DNA of 64,000 nt. Origin: Lineus longissimus. Taxonomy: Eukaryota; Nemertea; Pilidiophora; Heteronemertea; Lineidae. The DNA lies in the NCBI RefSeq assembly GCF_910592395.1, contig NC_088318.1, forward strand, positions 18,662,349 to 18,726,348, written 5' to 3'. The translations under genes and the position numbers were made by a program. Under the pieces are notes generated by a model. That model had not been told where the DNA came from, made no database searches, and saw nothing but the letters and a program-made list of their open reading frames with translations. Position 1 is the first letter of the stretch, and each line of letters begins with the position of its first letter. This document shows, one piece after another, positions 12,401 to 23,233 of the stretch.

Positions 12401-15400
12401 CTTAAGGGCTCTTAAAACCCTGAGAGCATATTAAGTCCAGAAAGGTTATTCATTTCAGCCTGATATCCGTGACACAGTGACCCTCCTTGCTAAAGGAGAT
12501 GACATCTGGTTGAAGCAGTTGACGGAAATGGCCCAGTATCTTGCATGGAGATACATTGCAACGTTTAACGGAGTGTTCCGGATTACACCTGGAGTCAAGC
12601 TGCAGAAGGCCTACAACGCAGCAAGAAGACCCTGGTAAGGAACTGGCATTGGCTGACCATGCCCTTGTTTTGGAGAAAATACCCCTTCTCCAGGCAAACG
12701 ACCTCCCCTCTTGGAATCCAAGCTCCTTTTATGATCAGTGTGAGTTAAGGAAGTAACGTTCTATCCAGCTGTTAACTAGGCTAATGATGAGGTTCTGTTT
12801 ATACCTGAGAGCTAGCACAAAAGGAATGCTTCATCCACTTGTGGCTCTGATTTGGTCCTGGAATTCACAACCAGAAGTTGGGAAGAGGTCACTTTGATAC
12901 TTGTGTTTTGCAGGTACCAGCGTGCCATGAGTCACCCTGGTAGGATAGTCATCTCTGCTCCATATCTGGATGCGTTTGGTGCGGGCTACGTTGTCACGCT
13001 CAGTTACACTCTCTACAAGGGCGAGTAAGTAAACAAGTTTGTATTTCCTTTGTTGTTTCCATTGAGCAATGAATAGAAACCAACAATTTTACTCTGTAGT
13101 TCCATGTTAGTTTGGTATTCAATATCTACTCAATTACAACATTTCTTCCACAGTTCAAGTAAACAGCATAGTTCATCAGACACGGTGATCGCAGTAGCTG
13201 GTGGTGACTTCACCCTTGGTTACTTCTACCAAACATTTATCAACAAGTTTCCCAAGTGCAAAGAGCAGGAAAACAGGTAGTTATAAAATAGGGAATGAAG
13301 AGGTGTTTGACAGGTGGTGGTGGTACTGGAGAACCTGAATGCAGTTTCTCGAGTATTCCATTCTGCATTTAATACTCGATAACTGATTCACCGATTATTG
13401 TCATCGGCACCAGCGAATGAAGTTTTTCAGCATTTTAAATTGCTCATTTGTAAGGGACTTTTTTCTCTTGTACAAATATAGCAAATATCTGCCTGATTTC
13501 TTTCTATTGTTTCAGTTGTTTCTTGTTCGACTCGAGTGGCTATGTGGTTATTCACGAAGACTTTGTCAAAGCAAAGACACGTGTTTTACCCGAAGTGGAG
13601 GATGTCCATATCACCGTGAAAGATGCCATCCTTGCTCGCTACTTGATCGACAATGTCCACATGGTGAGACAGAAATGCCTTGGGATTACGGATAGGGATA
13701 ACTTGTCTATGTGGAAGGTAGAGTCACATTTATTTAGCAAGTCATAATTAGGGAATTAACACCACACTGGTGGGTCTCTGAAATCGACACCAAAATTGAC
13801 ACTCACGTTACAACTTTACAATATTTTCACTAACATGTGATACCTCGCAGGGAGATGTACCATCAAATAGCTGGGGTTTGAAAAATAACTGCATTTGATT
13901 TAGCGCTATAGTCTCAATATTGTTATATGAACTGCTATTTTTTAAAGTGACTTCAAGGTTCATTACTTGAGAAGATGTATAATTTCTCAAAAATTTGAAA
14001 ATTTTCAGCATCCACACTGTTAAAACCAGCACATGAGCTCATCTGTTTTCTCTCTTTGCAGCGGCAGTCTACATGGAAGGTAAGACAATCATGATACAGG
14101 ATGACACAAAAAAATGCAACCCATAAAAATTACTGAGATTTCAGCTCGAGGAGGCTCATAGCCCAGTGATTAACACTGCTGGCTATTAGGCCCTGGTTCT
14201 ATCTAGAGGAAAACCAAGGATTGCATTTCTGGATGAACTGGCGTGGCTTTCAAGGGACTGAAATTCCTTGCTCTTCATACCCTTTGAATGAGACATAAAG
14301 TCAAGGTTCCTTGTATCTAGTGTCTATGCCAGGTCATGTTCAAGACCCCACCTAGTGAGAAAGATGAGTAGTTTGCGTGGACTCAACCTCTGGTCTAAGA
14401 CAGAGTCACAAGGTCAATAAACCCAAAACAGAGATGTGGCAGAGAACTGAGTTTGCTCATACCTGAAAGCCGACACAGCATAACTCTTCCTCTTTCAGGT
14501 TGACCTTGGAGTAAAAACATACTTGACATTTGATCGCTCGACAGTGACATATGAGGTGTCTGCGGTAACAGGCAGTAATGTCTTCGTTGTTCTGAAAAAT
14601 CCAAAAGTGACTGGTATTGGCTGCTCTTGTAGTGTAAAGGTATGTAGAAATAGCATTTAGTTGCTTTATTTTTGAATGGGAGGCTATAGGCTGGAGCCAG
14701 GTTGGCCAGATGCAACTAAACGACCTTCTTCTTATTACCCAAAAATGAACAGCCTAAATATCAACAAATTTTGCAGTTGGAAGTATGTATCCCCCATCCC
14801 CACTGCTTCCACCATTTCTGCTACCGCCCCTTCCCCACCCCAACCATGTCTCCACTACCCCCCCTCCCCGCCTGCCTGCACCCTCCCCACCCAAACCATG
14901 TCTCCACTACCCCCCGCCTGCCTGCACCCTCCTCACCCAAACCATGTCTCCACTACTCCTCGCCTGCCTGCACCCTCCCCACCCAAACCATGTCTCCACT
15001 ACCCCCCGCCTGCCTGCACCCTCCCCACCCAAACCATGTCTCCACTACTCCCCCCGCCTGCCTGCACCCTCCCCACCCAAACCATGTCTCCACTACCCCC
15101 CCTCCCCGCCTGCCTGCACCCTCCCCACCCCAACCATGTCTCCACTACCCCCCGCCTGCCTGCACCCTCCCCACCCAAACCATGTCTCCACTACCCCCCG
15201 CCTGCCTGCACCCTCCCCACCCAAACCATGTCTCCACTACCCCCCGCCTGCCTGCACCCTCCCCACCCAAACCATGTCTCCACTACTCCCCCCGCCTGCC
15301 TGCACCCTCCCCACCCAAACCATGTCTCCACTACTCCCCCCGCCTGCCTGCACCCTCCTCACCCAAACCATGTCTCCACTACTCCCCCCGCCTGCCTGCA

Positions 15401-18400
15401 CCCTCCCCACCCAAACCATGTCTCCACTACTCCCCCCGCCTGCCTGCACCCTCCCCACCCAAACCATGTCTCCACTACTCCCCGCCTGCCTGCACCCTCC
15501 CCACCCAAACCATGTCTCCACTACTCCCCCCGCCTGCCTGCACCCTCCTCACCCAAACCATGTCTCCACTACTCCCCGCCTGCCTGCACCCTCCCCACCC
15601 CAACCATGTCTCCACTACTCCCCCCGCCTGCCTGCACCCTCCCCACCCAAACCATGTCTCCACTACCCCCCGCCTGCCTGCACCCTCCCCACCCAAACCA
15701 TGTCTCCACTACCCCCCGCCTGCCTGCACCCTCCTCACCCAAACCATGTCTCCACTACCCCCCGCCTGCCTGCACCCTCCCCACCCAAACCATGTCTCCA
15801 CTACTCCCCCCGCCTGCCTGCACCCTCCCCACCCAAACCATGTCTCCACTACTCCCCCCGCCTGCCTGCACCCTCCCCACCCAAACCATGTCTCCACTAC
15901 TCCCCCCGCCTGCCTGCACCCTCCCCACCCAAACCATGTCTCCACTACTCCCCCCGCCTGCCTGCACCCTCCCCACCCAAACCATGTCTCCACTACTCCC
16001 CCCGCCTGCCTGCACCCTCCCCACCCAAACCATGTCTCCACTACTCCCCCCGCCTGCCTGCACCCTCCCCACCCCAACCATGTCTCCACTACCCCCCGCC
16101 TGCCTGCACCCTCCCCACCCAAACCATGTCTCCACTACTCCCCGCCTGCCTGCACCCTCCCCACCCAAACCATGTCTCCACTACTCCCCCCGCCTGCCTG
16201 CACCCTCCTCACCCAAACCATGTCTCCACTACTCCCCGCCTGCCTGCACCCTCCTCACCCAAACCATGTCTCCACTACCCCCCGCCTGCCTGCACCCTCC
16301 CCACCCAAACCATGTCTCCACTACTCCCCCCGCCTGCCTGCACCCTCCCCACCCAAACCATGTCTCCACTACTCCCCCCGCCTGCCTGCACCCTCCCCAC
16401 CCAAACCATGTCTCCACTACTCCCCCCGCCTGCCTGCACCCTCCCCACCCAAACCATGTCTCCACTACTCCCCGCCTGCCTGCACCCTCCCCACCCAAAC
16501 CATGTCTCCACTACTCCCCCCGCCTGCCTGCACCCTCCTCACCCAAACCATGTCTCCACTACTCCCCGCCTGCCTGCACCCTCCTCACCCAAACCATGTC
16601 TCCACTACCCCCCGCCTGCCTGCACCCTCCCCACCCAAACCATGTCTCCACTACTCCCCCCGCCTGCCTGCACCCTCCCCACCCAAACCATGTCTCCACT
16701 ACTCCCCCCGCCTGCCTGCACCCTCCCCACCCAAACCATGTCTCCACTACCCCCCGCCTGCCTGCACCCTCCCCACCCAAACCATGTCTCCACTACTCCC
16801 CGCCTGCCTGCACCCTCCCCACCCAAACCATGTCTCCACTACTCCCCCCGCCTGCCTGCACCCTCCCCACCCAAACCATGTCTCCACTACTCCCCCCGCC
16901 TGCCTGCACCCTCCCCACCCAAACCATGTCTCCACTACCCCCCGCCTGCCTGCACCCTCCCCACCCAAACCATGTCTCCACTACTCCCCCCGCCTGCCTG
17001 CACCCTCCCCACCCAAACCATGTCTCCACTACCCCCCGCCTGCCTGCACCCTCCCCACCCAAACCATGTCTCCACTACCCCCCGCCTGCCTGCACCCTCC
17101 CCACCCAAACCATGTCTCCACTACCCCCCGCCTGCCTGCACCCTCCTCACCCAAACCATGTCTCCACTACTCCCCCCGCCTGCCTGCACCCTCCCCACCC
17201 AAACCATGTCTCCACTACCCCCCCTCCCCGCCTGCCTGCACCCTCCCCACCCAAACCATGTCTCCACTACCCCCCGCCTGCCTGCACCCTCCTCACCCAA
17301 ACCATGTCTCCACTACTCCCCCCGCCTACCTGCACCCTCCTCACCCAAACCATGTCTCCACTACCCCCCGCCTGCCTGCACCCTCCCCACCCAAACCATG
17401 TCTCCACTACTCCCCCCGCCTGCCTGCACCCTCCCCACCCAAACCATGTCTCCACTACTCCCCCCGCCTGCCTGCACCCTCCTCACCCAAACCATGTCTC
17501 CACTACCCCCCCCGCCTGCCTGCACCCTCCCCACCCAAACCATGTCTCCACTACCCCCCGCCTGCCTGCACCCTCCTCACCCAAACCATGTCTCCACTAC
17601 CCCCCGCCTGCCTGCACCCTCCTCACCCCAACCATGTCTCCACTACCCCCCCCGCCTGCCTGCACCCTCCTCACCCAAACCATGTCTCCACTACCCCCGC
17701 CTGCCTGCACCCTCCTCACCCAAACCATGTCTCCACTACCCCCCGCCTGCCTGCACCCTCCCCACCCAAACCATGTCTCCACTACCCCCCGCCTGCCTGC
17801 ACCCTCCCCACCCCAACCATGTCTACACTACTCCCCCCGCCTGCCTGCACCCTCCCCACCCAAACCATGTCTCCACTACTCCCCCCGCCTGCCTGCACCC
17901 TCCCCACCCAAACCATGTCTCCACTACCCCCCCTCCCCGCCTGCCTGCACCCTCCCCACCCAAACCATGTCTCCACTACCCCCCGCCTGCCTGCACCCTC
18001 CCCACCCAAACCATGTCTCCACTACCCCCCGCCTGCCTGCACCCTCCCCACCCAAACCATGTCTCCACTACCCCCCGCCTGCCTGCACCCTCCCCACCCA
18101 AACCATGTCTCCACTACCCCCCGCCTGCCTGCACCCTCCCCACCCAAACCATGTCTCCACTTCCCCCCGCCTGCCTGCACCCTCCTCACCCCAACCATGT
18201 CTCCACTACCCCCCGCCTGCCTGCACCCTCCCCACCCAAACCATGTCTCCACTACTCCCCCCGCCTGCCTGCACCCTCCCCACCCCAACCATGTCTCCAC
18301 TACCCCCCGCCTGCCTGCACCCTCCCCACCCAAACCATGTCTCCACTACCCCCCGCCTGCCTGCACCCTCCCCACCCAAACCATGTCTCCACTACCCCCC

Positions 18401-21400
18401 GCCTGCCTGCACCCTCCTCACCCCAACCATGTCTCCACTACCCCCCGCCTGCCTGCACCCTCCCCACCCAAACCATGTCTCCACTACCCCCCGCCTGCCT
18501 GCACCCTCCCCACCCCAACCATGTCTCCACTACCCCCCGCCTGCCTGCACCCTCCCCACCCAAACCATGTCTCCACTACTCCTCGCCTGCCTGCACCCTC
18601 CCCACCCCAACCATGTCTCCACTACCCCCCGCCTGCCTGCACCCTCCCCACCCAAACCATGTCTCCACTACCCCCCCGCCTGCCTGCACCCTCCTCACCC
18701 CAACCATGTCTCCACTACCCCCCGCCTGCCTGCACCCTCCCCACCCCAACCATGTCTACACTACCCCCCCCGCCTGCCTGCACCCTCCCCACCCAAACCA
18801 TGTCTCCACTACTCCCCCCGCCTGCCTGCACCCTCCTCACCCAAACCATGTCTCCACTACCCCCCGCCTGCCTGCACCCTCCCCACCCAAACCATGTCTC
18901 CACTACTCCCCCCGCCTGCCTGCACCCTCCTCACCCAAACCATGTCTCCACTACCCCCCGCCTGCCTGCACCCTCCCCACCCAAACCATGTCTCCACTAC
19001 CCCCCGCCTGCCTGCACCCTCCCCACCCAAACCATGTCTCCACTACCCCCCGCCTGCCTGCACCCTCCCCACCCAAACCATGTCTCCACTACCCCCCGCC
19101 TGCCTGCACCCTCCCCACCCAAACCATGTCTCCACTACCCCCCGCCTGCCTGCACCCTCCCCACCCAACCATGTCTCCACTACTCCTCGCCTTCCTGCAC
19201 CCTCCCCACCCAAACCATGTCTACACTACCCCCCCCGCCTGCCTGCACCCTCCCCACCCAAACCATGTCTCCACTACTCCTCGCCTGCCTGCACCCTCCC
19301 CACCCCAACCATGTCTCCACTACTCCTCGCCTGCCTGCACCCTCCCCACCCAAACCATGTCTCCACTACCCCCCGCCTGCCTGCACCCTCCCCACCCAAA
19401 CCATGTCTCCACTACTCCTCGCCTGCCTGCACCCTCCCCACCCCAACCATGTCTCCACTACCCCCCGCCTGCCTGCACCCTCCCCACCCAAACCATGTCT
19501 CCACTACCCCCCGCCTGCCTGCACCCTCCCCACCCAAACCATGTCTCCACTACCCCCCGCCTGCCTGCACCCTCCTCACCCAAACCATGTCTCCACTACC
19601 CCCCGCCTGCCTGCACCCTCCTCACCCAAACCATGTCTCCACTACCCCCCGCCTACCTGCACCCTCCTCACCCCAACCATGTCTCCACTACCCCCCGCCT
19701 GCCTGCACCCTCCCCACCCAAACCATGTCTCCACTACCCCCCGCCTGCCTGCACCCTCCCCACCCAAACCATGTCTCCACTACCCCCCGCCTGCCTGCAC
19801 CCTCCCCACCCAAACCATGTCTACACTACCCCCCCGCCTGCCTGCACCCTCCCCACCCAAACCATGTCTCCACTACCCCCCGCCTGCCTGCACCCTCCCC
19901 ACCCAAACCATGTCTCCACTACCCCCCGCCTGCCTGCACCCTCCCCACCCAAACCATGTCTCCACTACCCCCCGCCTGCCTGCACCCTCCCCACCCAAAC
20001 CATGTCTCCACTACCCCCCGCCTGCCTGCACCCTCCCCACCCCAACCATGTCTCCACTACCCCCCGCCTGCCTGCACCCTCCCCACCCAAACCATGTCTC
20101 CACTACTCCTCGCCTGCCTGCACCCTCCCCACCCCAACCATGTCTCCACTACCCCCCGCCTGCCTGCACCCTCCCCACCCCAACCATGTCTCCACTACCC
20201 CCCGCCTGCCTGCACCCTCCCCACCCAAACCATGTCTCCACTACTCCCCCCGCCTGCCTGCACCCTCCCCACCCAAACCATGTCTCCACTACTCCCCCCG
20301 CCTGCCTGCACCCTCCCCACCCAAACCATGTCTCCACTACTCCCCCCGCCTGCCTGCACCCTCCCCACCCAAACCATGTCTCCACTACTCCCCCCGCCTG
20401 CCTGCACCCTCCCCACCCAAACCATGTCTCCACTACTCCCCCCGCCTGCCTGCACCCTCCCCACCCAAACCATGTCTCCACTACCCCCCGCCTGCCTGCA
20501 CCCTCCCCACCCCAACCATGTCTCCACTACCCCCCGCCTGCCTGCACCCTCCCCACCCAAACCATGTCTCCACTACTCCTCGCCTGCCTGCACCCTCCCC
20601 ACCCCAACCATGTCTCCACTACCCCCCGCCTGCCTGCACCCTCCCCACCCCAACCATGTCTCCACTACCCCCCGCCTGCCTGCACCCTCCCCACCCCAAC
20701 CATGTCTCCACTACCCCCCGCCTGCCTGCACCCTCCCCACCCAAACCATGTCTCCACTACTCCTCGCCTGCCTGCACCCTCCCCACCCCAACCATGTCTC
20801 CACTACTCCTCGCCTGCCTGCACCCTCCCCGCTCCTGTCCTACCCCATTCTAATCATCTGCTCTTTCCTAAAGTCTGCAGATTCGTACAAGAACTACAAA
20901 TGTCGAATTACCTTATCCAATAATCCGAAGGTGTGTGAATGTCCGTGCTACTCGGATGCAGATTATCAGTATTGTGATGACAAGCTCACAATTGACAGGT
21001 AGGCATTTATTGCATTTTTTGTGGATGTAGTTTTTTGCTGTTATCTGCGAATGCAAAATATTGCTATTTCCTTGTTTGAAGTGACCTGATAAGAAGCTGA
21101 GTCGCTCTGACCTTTGCTGTCGCATGAGGGTTGGAGAGCCCTAACAGGTTGTGCGTTGAGTACACCACAGGGAAGAGCGCATTTGTAAATCTTTAGGTCC
21201 ATTTGGCATATTTTGTATGTAGGTAACATGTAGGAAGATTACTGCTATTGTCAACTTTCTATCTATTTCCAGTTCCACGAGTCCACCCTGCACTGCAGAA
21301 ATCCAGCCTCTCAATGTAACCCAGCCATCAAAAAGTGAGAGGGATATCGCCAAGGCCTTGTCCTACTGCTATCAGAAATCATGCACAAATGTGAACAGTG

Positions 21401-23233
21401 AAGGGTGTGTATGATTTGTTAACAGTTTCGATAGAGAAAAAGAAAATCACAGGAAAACCTACGATATTGGAGAGTGTTGCCTTCTTCCATCCATTAAAAC
21501 TTGCTCCAATTTGGAATGGAACCTACAACCATGGACCTAACAGGCACTGATGTAATCTTTCTAATATTCCTGTGCTGTTGTTATAATTATGACGTTTTGT
21601 TGCAGTTTATGTATCTCATTACTTGGATGCAGCTGGTGTGCCAGGGCCAGCGACGGAGGAATCTTACAGAAACCATACTGTGCATCATCCGAGGAGTGTT
21701 ATTTGGGGGTGGTAGGAATGCCGAGCCCTTACAATAATGGTATGTATAGTTGTATGGTTAGATTTGCTGAGACAATAATCTCAGGGGAAGAAAATACAAT
21801 TTTAGATGTGAAGTTGACATCATTTACCAAGTTTGGCAATGTCACATGCCTGTTACCGCCTGGGTATGAATGTTAGACAGCATCAGCTCATGGCATCATG
21901 CTGACATGTAGTTTCATGTACATCAATGCACATGAAACAGCATGTCAACATTATGTTCTAGGCTAACGGTCTTTCTAACAACAGGGCCTAGTTTCGCCCC
22001 CTCCCCCCCCCCCATTGTTCATTTTCATCACCACTCTCCCTATCGTGTTCATCAAATCAAAAAAGAAAAGTTGCACATTCTACAGCTTTGCACATTCTAC
22101 AGCTCTGCGCAGCCAGATTCACGTAAAAATTGCCTGCAAATTATAATTTACACTGATAACACTTTCAGGAGGAGGAGCGATACTCGAAGTCAAAGGCCGC
22201 CCTCTCCCACTTGCAGAAATAATAGGTGGCATTGTAGGAGTTATATGTCTAATTATTATCATAGCCATAGCAGTCAAATGCTGCCAAAGACACAGAGCAA
22301 TGAAAAATCGACCTTACACTGAACGTAGAGCTTCTTCATATATTAACACTGCAATGGCTGCTGACCAAACGGAAATTGCTGTTGAGTTATCTCCGAGTGC
22401 ACCCGCGGTAGTTGGTCAAGCACAACCTCCGTATAATCCACATCATGATGTTCCTCCAAGTTATGAAGACACTGTGGGCTATCCTGGCGTGCGTGAACCG
22501 CCCTGGAACGCGGTGTACAAGTTTTAAAGAAGATTTGCCTGTATATTGGGACAGTCCTCAGAAGAGAACTGTTCTCTCTGATGACCGGTGATTGCTATAT
22601 ATTGCTCTTCACACCATCAGTTTACTTAACCAAGCTTTTCCTCTCTTTGCTTCTTTCTCCCACCAAGCTATCAAAGCAGTAGAGCATTCTGACCCACGAA
22701 TCGAGGCAATCTTTGGTGCTTTGGCTGCTTTCGCTTTAATTGCTTTAACATACCTCATTTGGAGGCAGTGCCAGAAGAAGTCAAAGAGCACCATCTCCAC
22801 TGTGAGTACAACAACGGAAGATCTCTCAACGACGTCACAGATTGCAAGTGCTAGATTAGTTTCATTAGCTAATCCCAATTCTGTTGCTGCTTTACCAAAG
22901 GATCCAGTTTCTATCATTGCTCCACCAAATGATTCAAATTTACAAAGGTACAGCCTCGGTACAGAGCTTGATGTTATGGGCAAAAGTAAATTAAGTTGCC
23001 AAGTTGCAGATCCATCTGAGCTCAGTATTGGATACCCAGATCCTGGTACTGCCCTCCCCTCGGCACCACCCCCTCCCATGCCAGCTACGACCCTTGATTA
23101 TCCTCTCACTGGGATTAACTACCATCTACCCCCGCTGCCTGATCTAGAGTACCCTCCCCCTGCTTATGACAACCAGAGGCAGGAGCAGAGAAATATTGAT
23201 GGGAAACTTGAACCTGAAAGGCTTGACATTTGA
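6487..23233 (+). CDS. CACHD1: CACHD1-like alpha2delta-family protein (VWA_N-VWA-Cache-Cache-TM), 22 shared exons plus one of two terminal exons
   Basis: Shared exons: 6487-6666, 6943-7005, 7253-7417, 7767-7975, 8235-8394, 8931-9132, 9367-9495, 9903-9982, 10091-10226, 10467-10728, 10866-10977, 11466-11625, 11941-12077, 12459-12634, 12914-13024, 13154-13276, 13516-13717, 14062-14079, 14499-14639, 20874-20998, 21273-21404, 21606-21739; then 22169-22527 (1171 aa) or 22668-23233 (1240 aa). Every phase matches. The start is the ATG at 6487; internal ATGs at 6520 and 6529 would put a signal peptide ([20 protein letters not shown]) nearer the N-terminus. The VWA domain has a full MIDAS (DKSGS, D225), GGGTSY and LTDGAP. 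Two Cache domains follow, the second containing RRPWYQRA and [11 protein letters not shown]; then a Cys-rich stalk ([12 protein letters not shown]...PYCASSEEC) matching the vertebrate CACHD1 C-terminal module, then a TM helix and cytoplasmic tail. Vertebrate CACHD1 (~1270 aa) is a cell-surface modulator of voltage-gated calcium channels and of Wnt receptors. An alpha2delta subunit is less likely because of the Cys module. Confidence 0.9.
8290..8304 (+). other. CACHD1: MIDAS metal-binding motif DKSGS of the VWA domain
   Basis: Codons for Asp-Lys-Ser-Gly-Ser form the canonical DxSxS motif that coordinates a divalent cation in VWA domains. The later GGGTS threonine and the LTDG aspartate complete the site. 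Vertebrate CACHD1 is described as having a degenerate version of this motif, whereas alpha2delta-1 and -2 keep DxSxS. Confidence 0.85.
8822..8999 (+). repeat. 89-bp tandem duplication including a splice acceptor and exon start
   Basis: Copy 1 begins at 8822 and copy 2 at 8911 (gttac[g/a]tttgatcttttcag then GTCGGTGT). Each copy holds an acceptor and the start of the VWA exon encoding VGVVAFS. Copy 1 reads 21 codons (8842-8904) and then hits an in-frame TAG at 8905. Copy 2 continues as the full exon 8931-9132. Copy 1 has no usable donor, so it is a broken partial exon that leaves two competing acceptors. Confidence 0.92.
9581..9705. mobile_element. MITE-like element with ~26-bp terminal inverted repeats
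   Basis: The left end (agactgtttttcacagaggg then caagcc, 9581-9606) is inverted-complementary to the right end (ggcttgccctttgtgaaaaa then tgtctt, to about 9703) with a few mismatches. The ~75-bp interior has no coding capacity. It lies in the CACHD1 intron 9496-9902. The class of DNA transposon cannot be told. Confidence 0.6.
10981..11420. repeat. AT microsatellite followed by interspersed-repeat-like sequence
   Basis: ATT/ATA-rich simple sequence (10981-11050) leads into aaagcactgtacaatttaaa and then an A-rich tract with a duplicated catagagattaaaacatt at about 11131-11166. This arrangement is often seen at dispersed noncoding repeats of marine invertebrates. It lies in the CACHD1 intron 10978-11465 and no protein is supported. 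Confidence 0.35.
12094..12370 (+). mobile_element. SINE-like sequence, diverged copy
   Basis: Shares order and wording with 14146-14420: a tRNA-like head (gcattggactctcagctagc ... gtttgaagctc), then gtgtttgatgcctatgccag, then gagaatcatgaagagtttgg and ctcatctcaggtt-like words. It lies in the CACHD1 intron 12078-12458. Too diverged to give a family name. Confidence 0.4.
14062..14079 (+). CDS. CACHD1: 18-nt microexon of CACHD1 (residues RQSTWK)
   Basis: Flanked by a strong acceptor (tttctctctttgcag) and a consensus donor (gtaaga), phase 0 on both sides, encoding six residues. Including or skipping it keeps the frame, so it could be optional. It falls after the second Cache domain, between residues ending ...LSMWK (exon 13516-13717) and VDLGVKTYL (exon 14499-14639). 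Its end TGGAAG repeats the end of the preceding exon. Confidence 0.6.
14146..14420 (+). mobile_element. tRNA-derived SINE-like element
   Basis: The head ggctcatagcccagtgatta ... ggccctggttctatct resembles tRNA A and B boxes. The body has tttgaatgagacataaag and ccttgtatctagtgtctatg, words shared with 12094-12370 and, for tgaatgagacataaa, with about 8628. No coding capacity. It lies in the CACHD1 intron before exon 14499. Confidence 0.5.
14830..20832 (+). repeat. ~6-kb C-rich minisatellite, 46/48-bp units, roughly 128 copies
   Basis: Monomer core gcctgcctgcaccctcccca ... aaaccatgtctccactac. Units are 46 bp (actacccccc or actactcccc types) or 48 bp (actactcccccc type), with rare ctccccgcc insertions and tctacact variants. 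Other variant sites are cctcaccc/ccccaccc, ccaaacc/cccaacc and tcctcgcc. A 7-unit, 330-bp higher-order repeat is visible: at least 280 bp at 16141-16420 are identical to 16471-16750, and 15481 onward is a near copy 660 bp upstream. The plus strand has no stop in any frame, giving three spurious ORFs of more than 2000 codons. It lies wholly inside the CACHD1 intron 14640-20873. The minus strand carries G-runs (TGGGTGGGGAGGG ... GCGGGG) with G-quadruplex potential in every unit. Confidence 0.97.
21899..21950. other. Short hairpin: 21-nt arms, 10-nt loop
   Basis: The left arm 21899-21919 and right arm 21930-21950 are inverted complements with about three mismatches or G-U pairs (core gtttcatgt / acatgaaac and tgacatg / catgtca). 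It lies in the last shared CACHD1 intron. The stem is shorter than a normal animal pre-miRNA, so it may simply be a fortuitous inverted repeat. Confidence 0.45.
22169..22527 (+). CDS. CACHD1: CACHD1 terminal exon A: TM helix plus short PPSY tail
   Basis: The acceptor (aacactttcag) ends at 22168. The exon enters in phase 1 from 21739 (codon GGA) and runs to TAA at 22525-22527. It encodes a short extracellular linker, a helix around [19 protein letters not shown], a basic stop-transfer KCCQRHR and a ~75-residue cytoplasmic tail. The tail has a WW-domain-binding motif PPSY ([13 protein letters not shown]) and ends NAVYKF. Only 140 bp separate its stop from the next acceptor and contain no AATAAA, so this form probably shares the downstream 3' end. 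Confidence 0.75.
22668..23233 (+). CDS. CACHD1: CACHD1 terminal exon B: alternative TM helix plus long PPAY tail
   Basis: A long pyrimidine tract (ttttcctctctttgcttctt ...) and accaag acceptor end at 22667. The exon also enters in phase 1 (codon GCT) and reads to TGA at 23231-23233. It encodes a linker, a helix ([19 protein letters not shown]), a basic RQCQKKSK stop-transfer and a ~150-residue Ser/Thr/Pro-rich tail ending in a PPAY motif region ([11 protein letters not shown]). Its layout parallels exon A (E..I.G..., CQ[RK] after the helix), suggesting an old tandem duplication. Used instead of A, it gives a 1240-residue protein. Confidence 0.72.

Noticed and set aside
15237-20560. Many minus-strand Gly/Val/Trp-rich repeat ORFs
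   Set aside because: Reverse reading of the same minisatellite; no start context, no independent support.
14676-21002. Three overlapping forward ORFs of more than 2000 codons (Pro/His/Cys-rich repeats)
   Set aside because: They are the same stop-free minisatellite read in three frames, inside an intron between well-supported CACHD1 exons.
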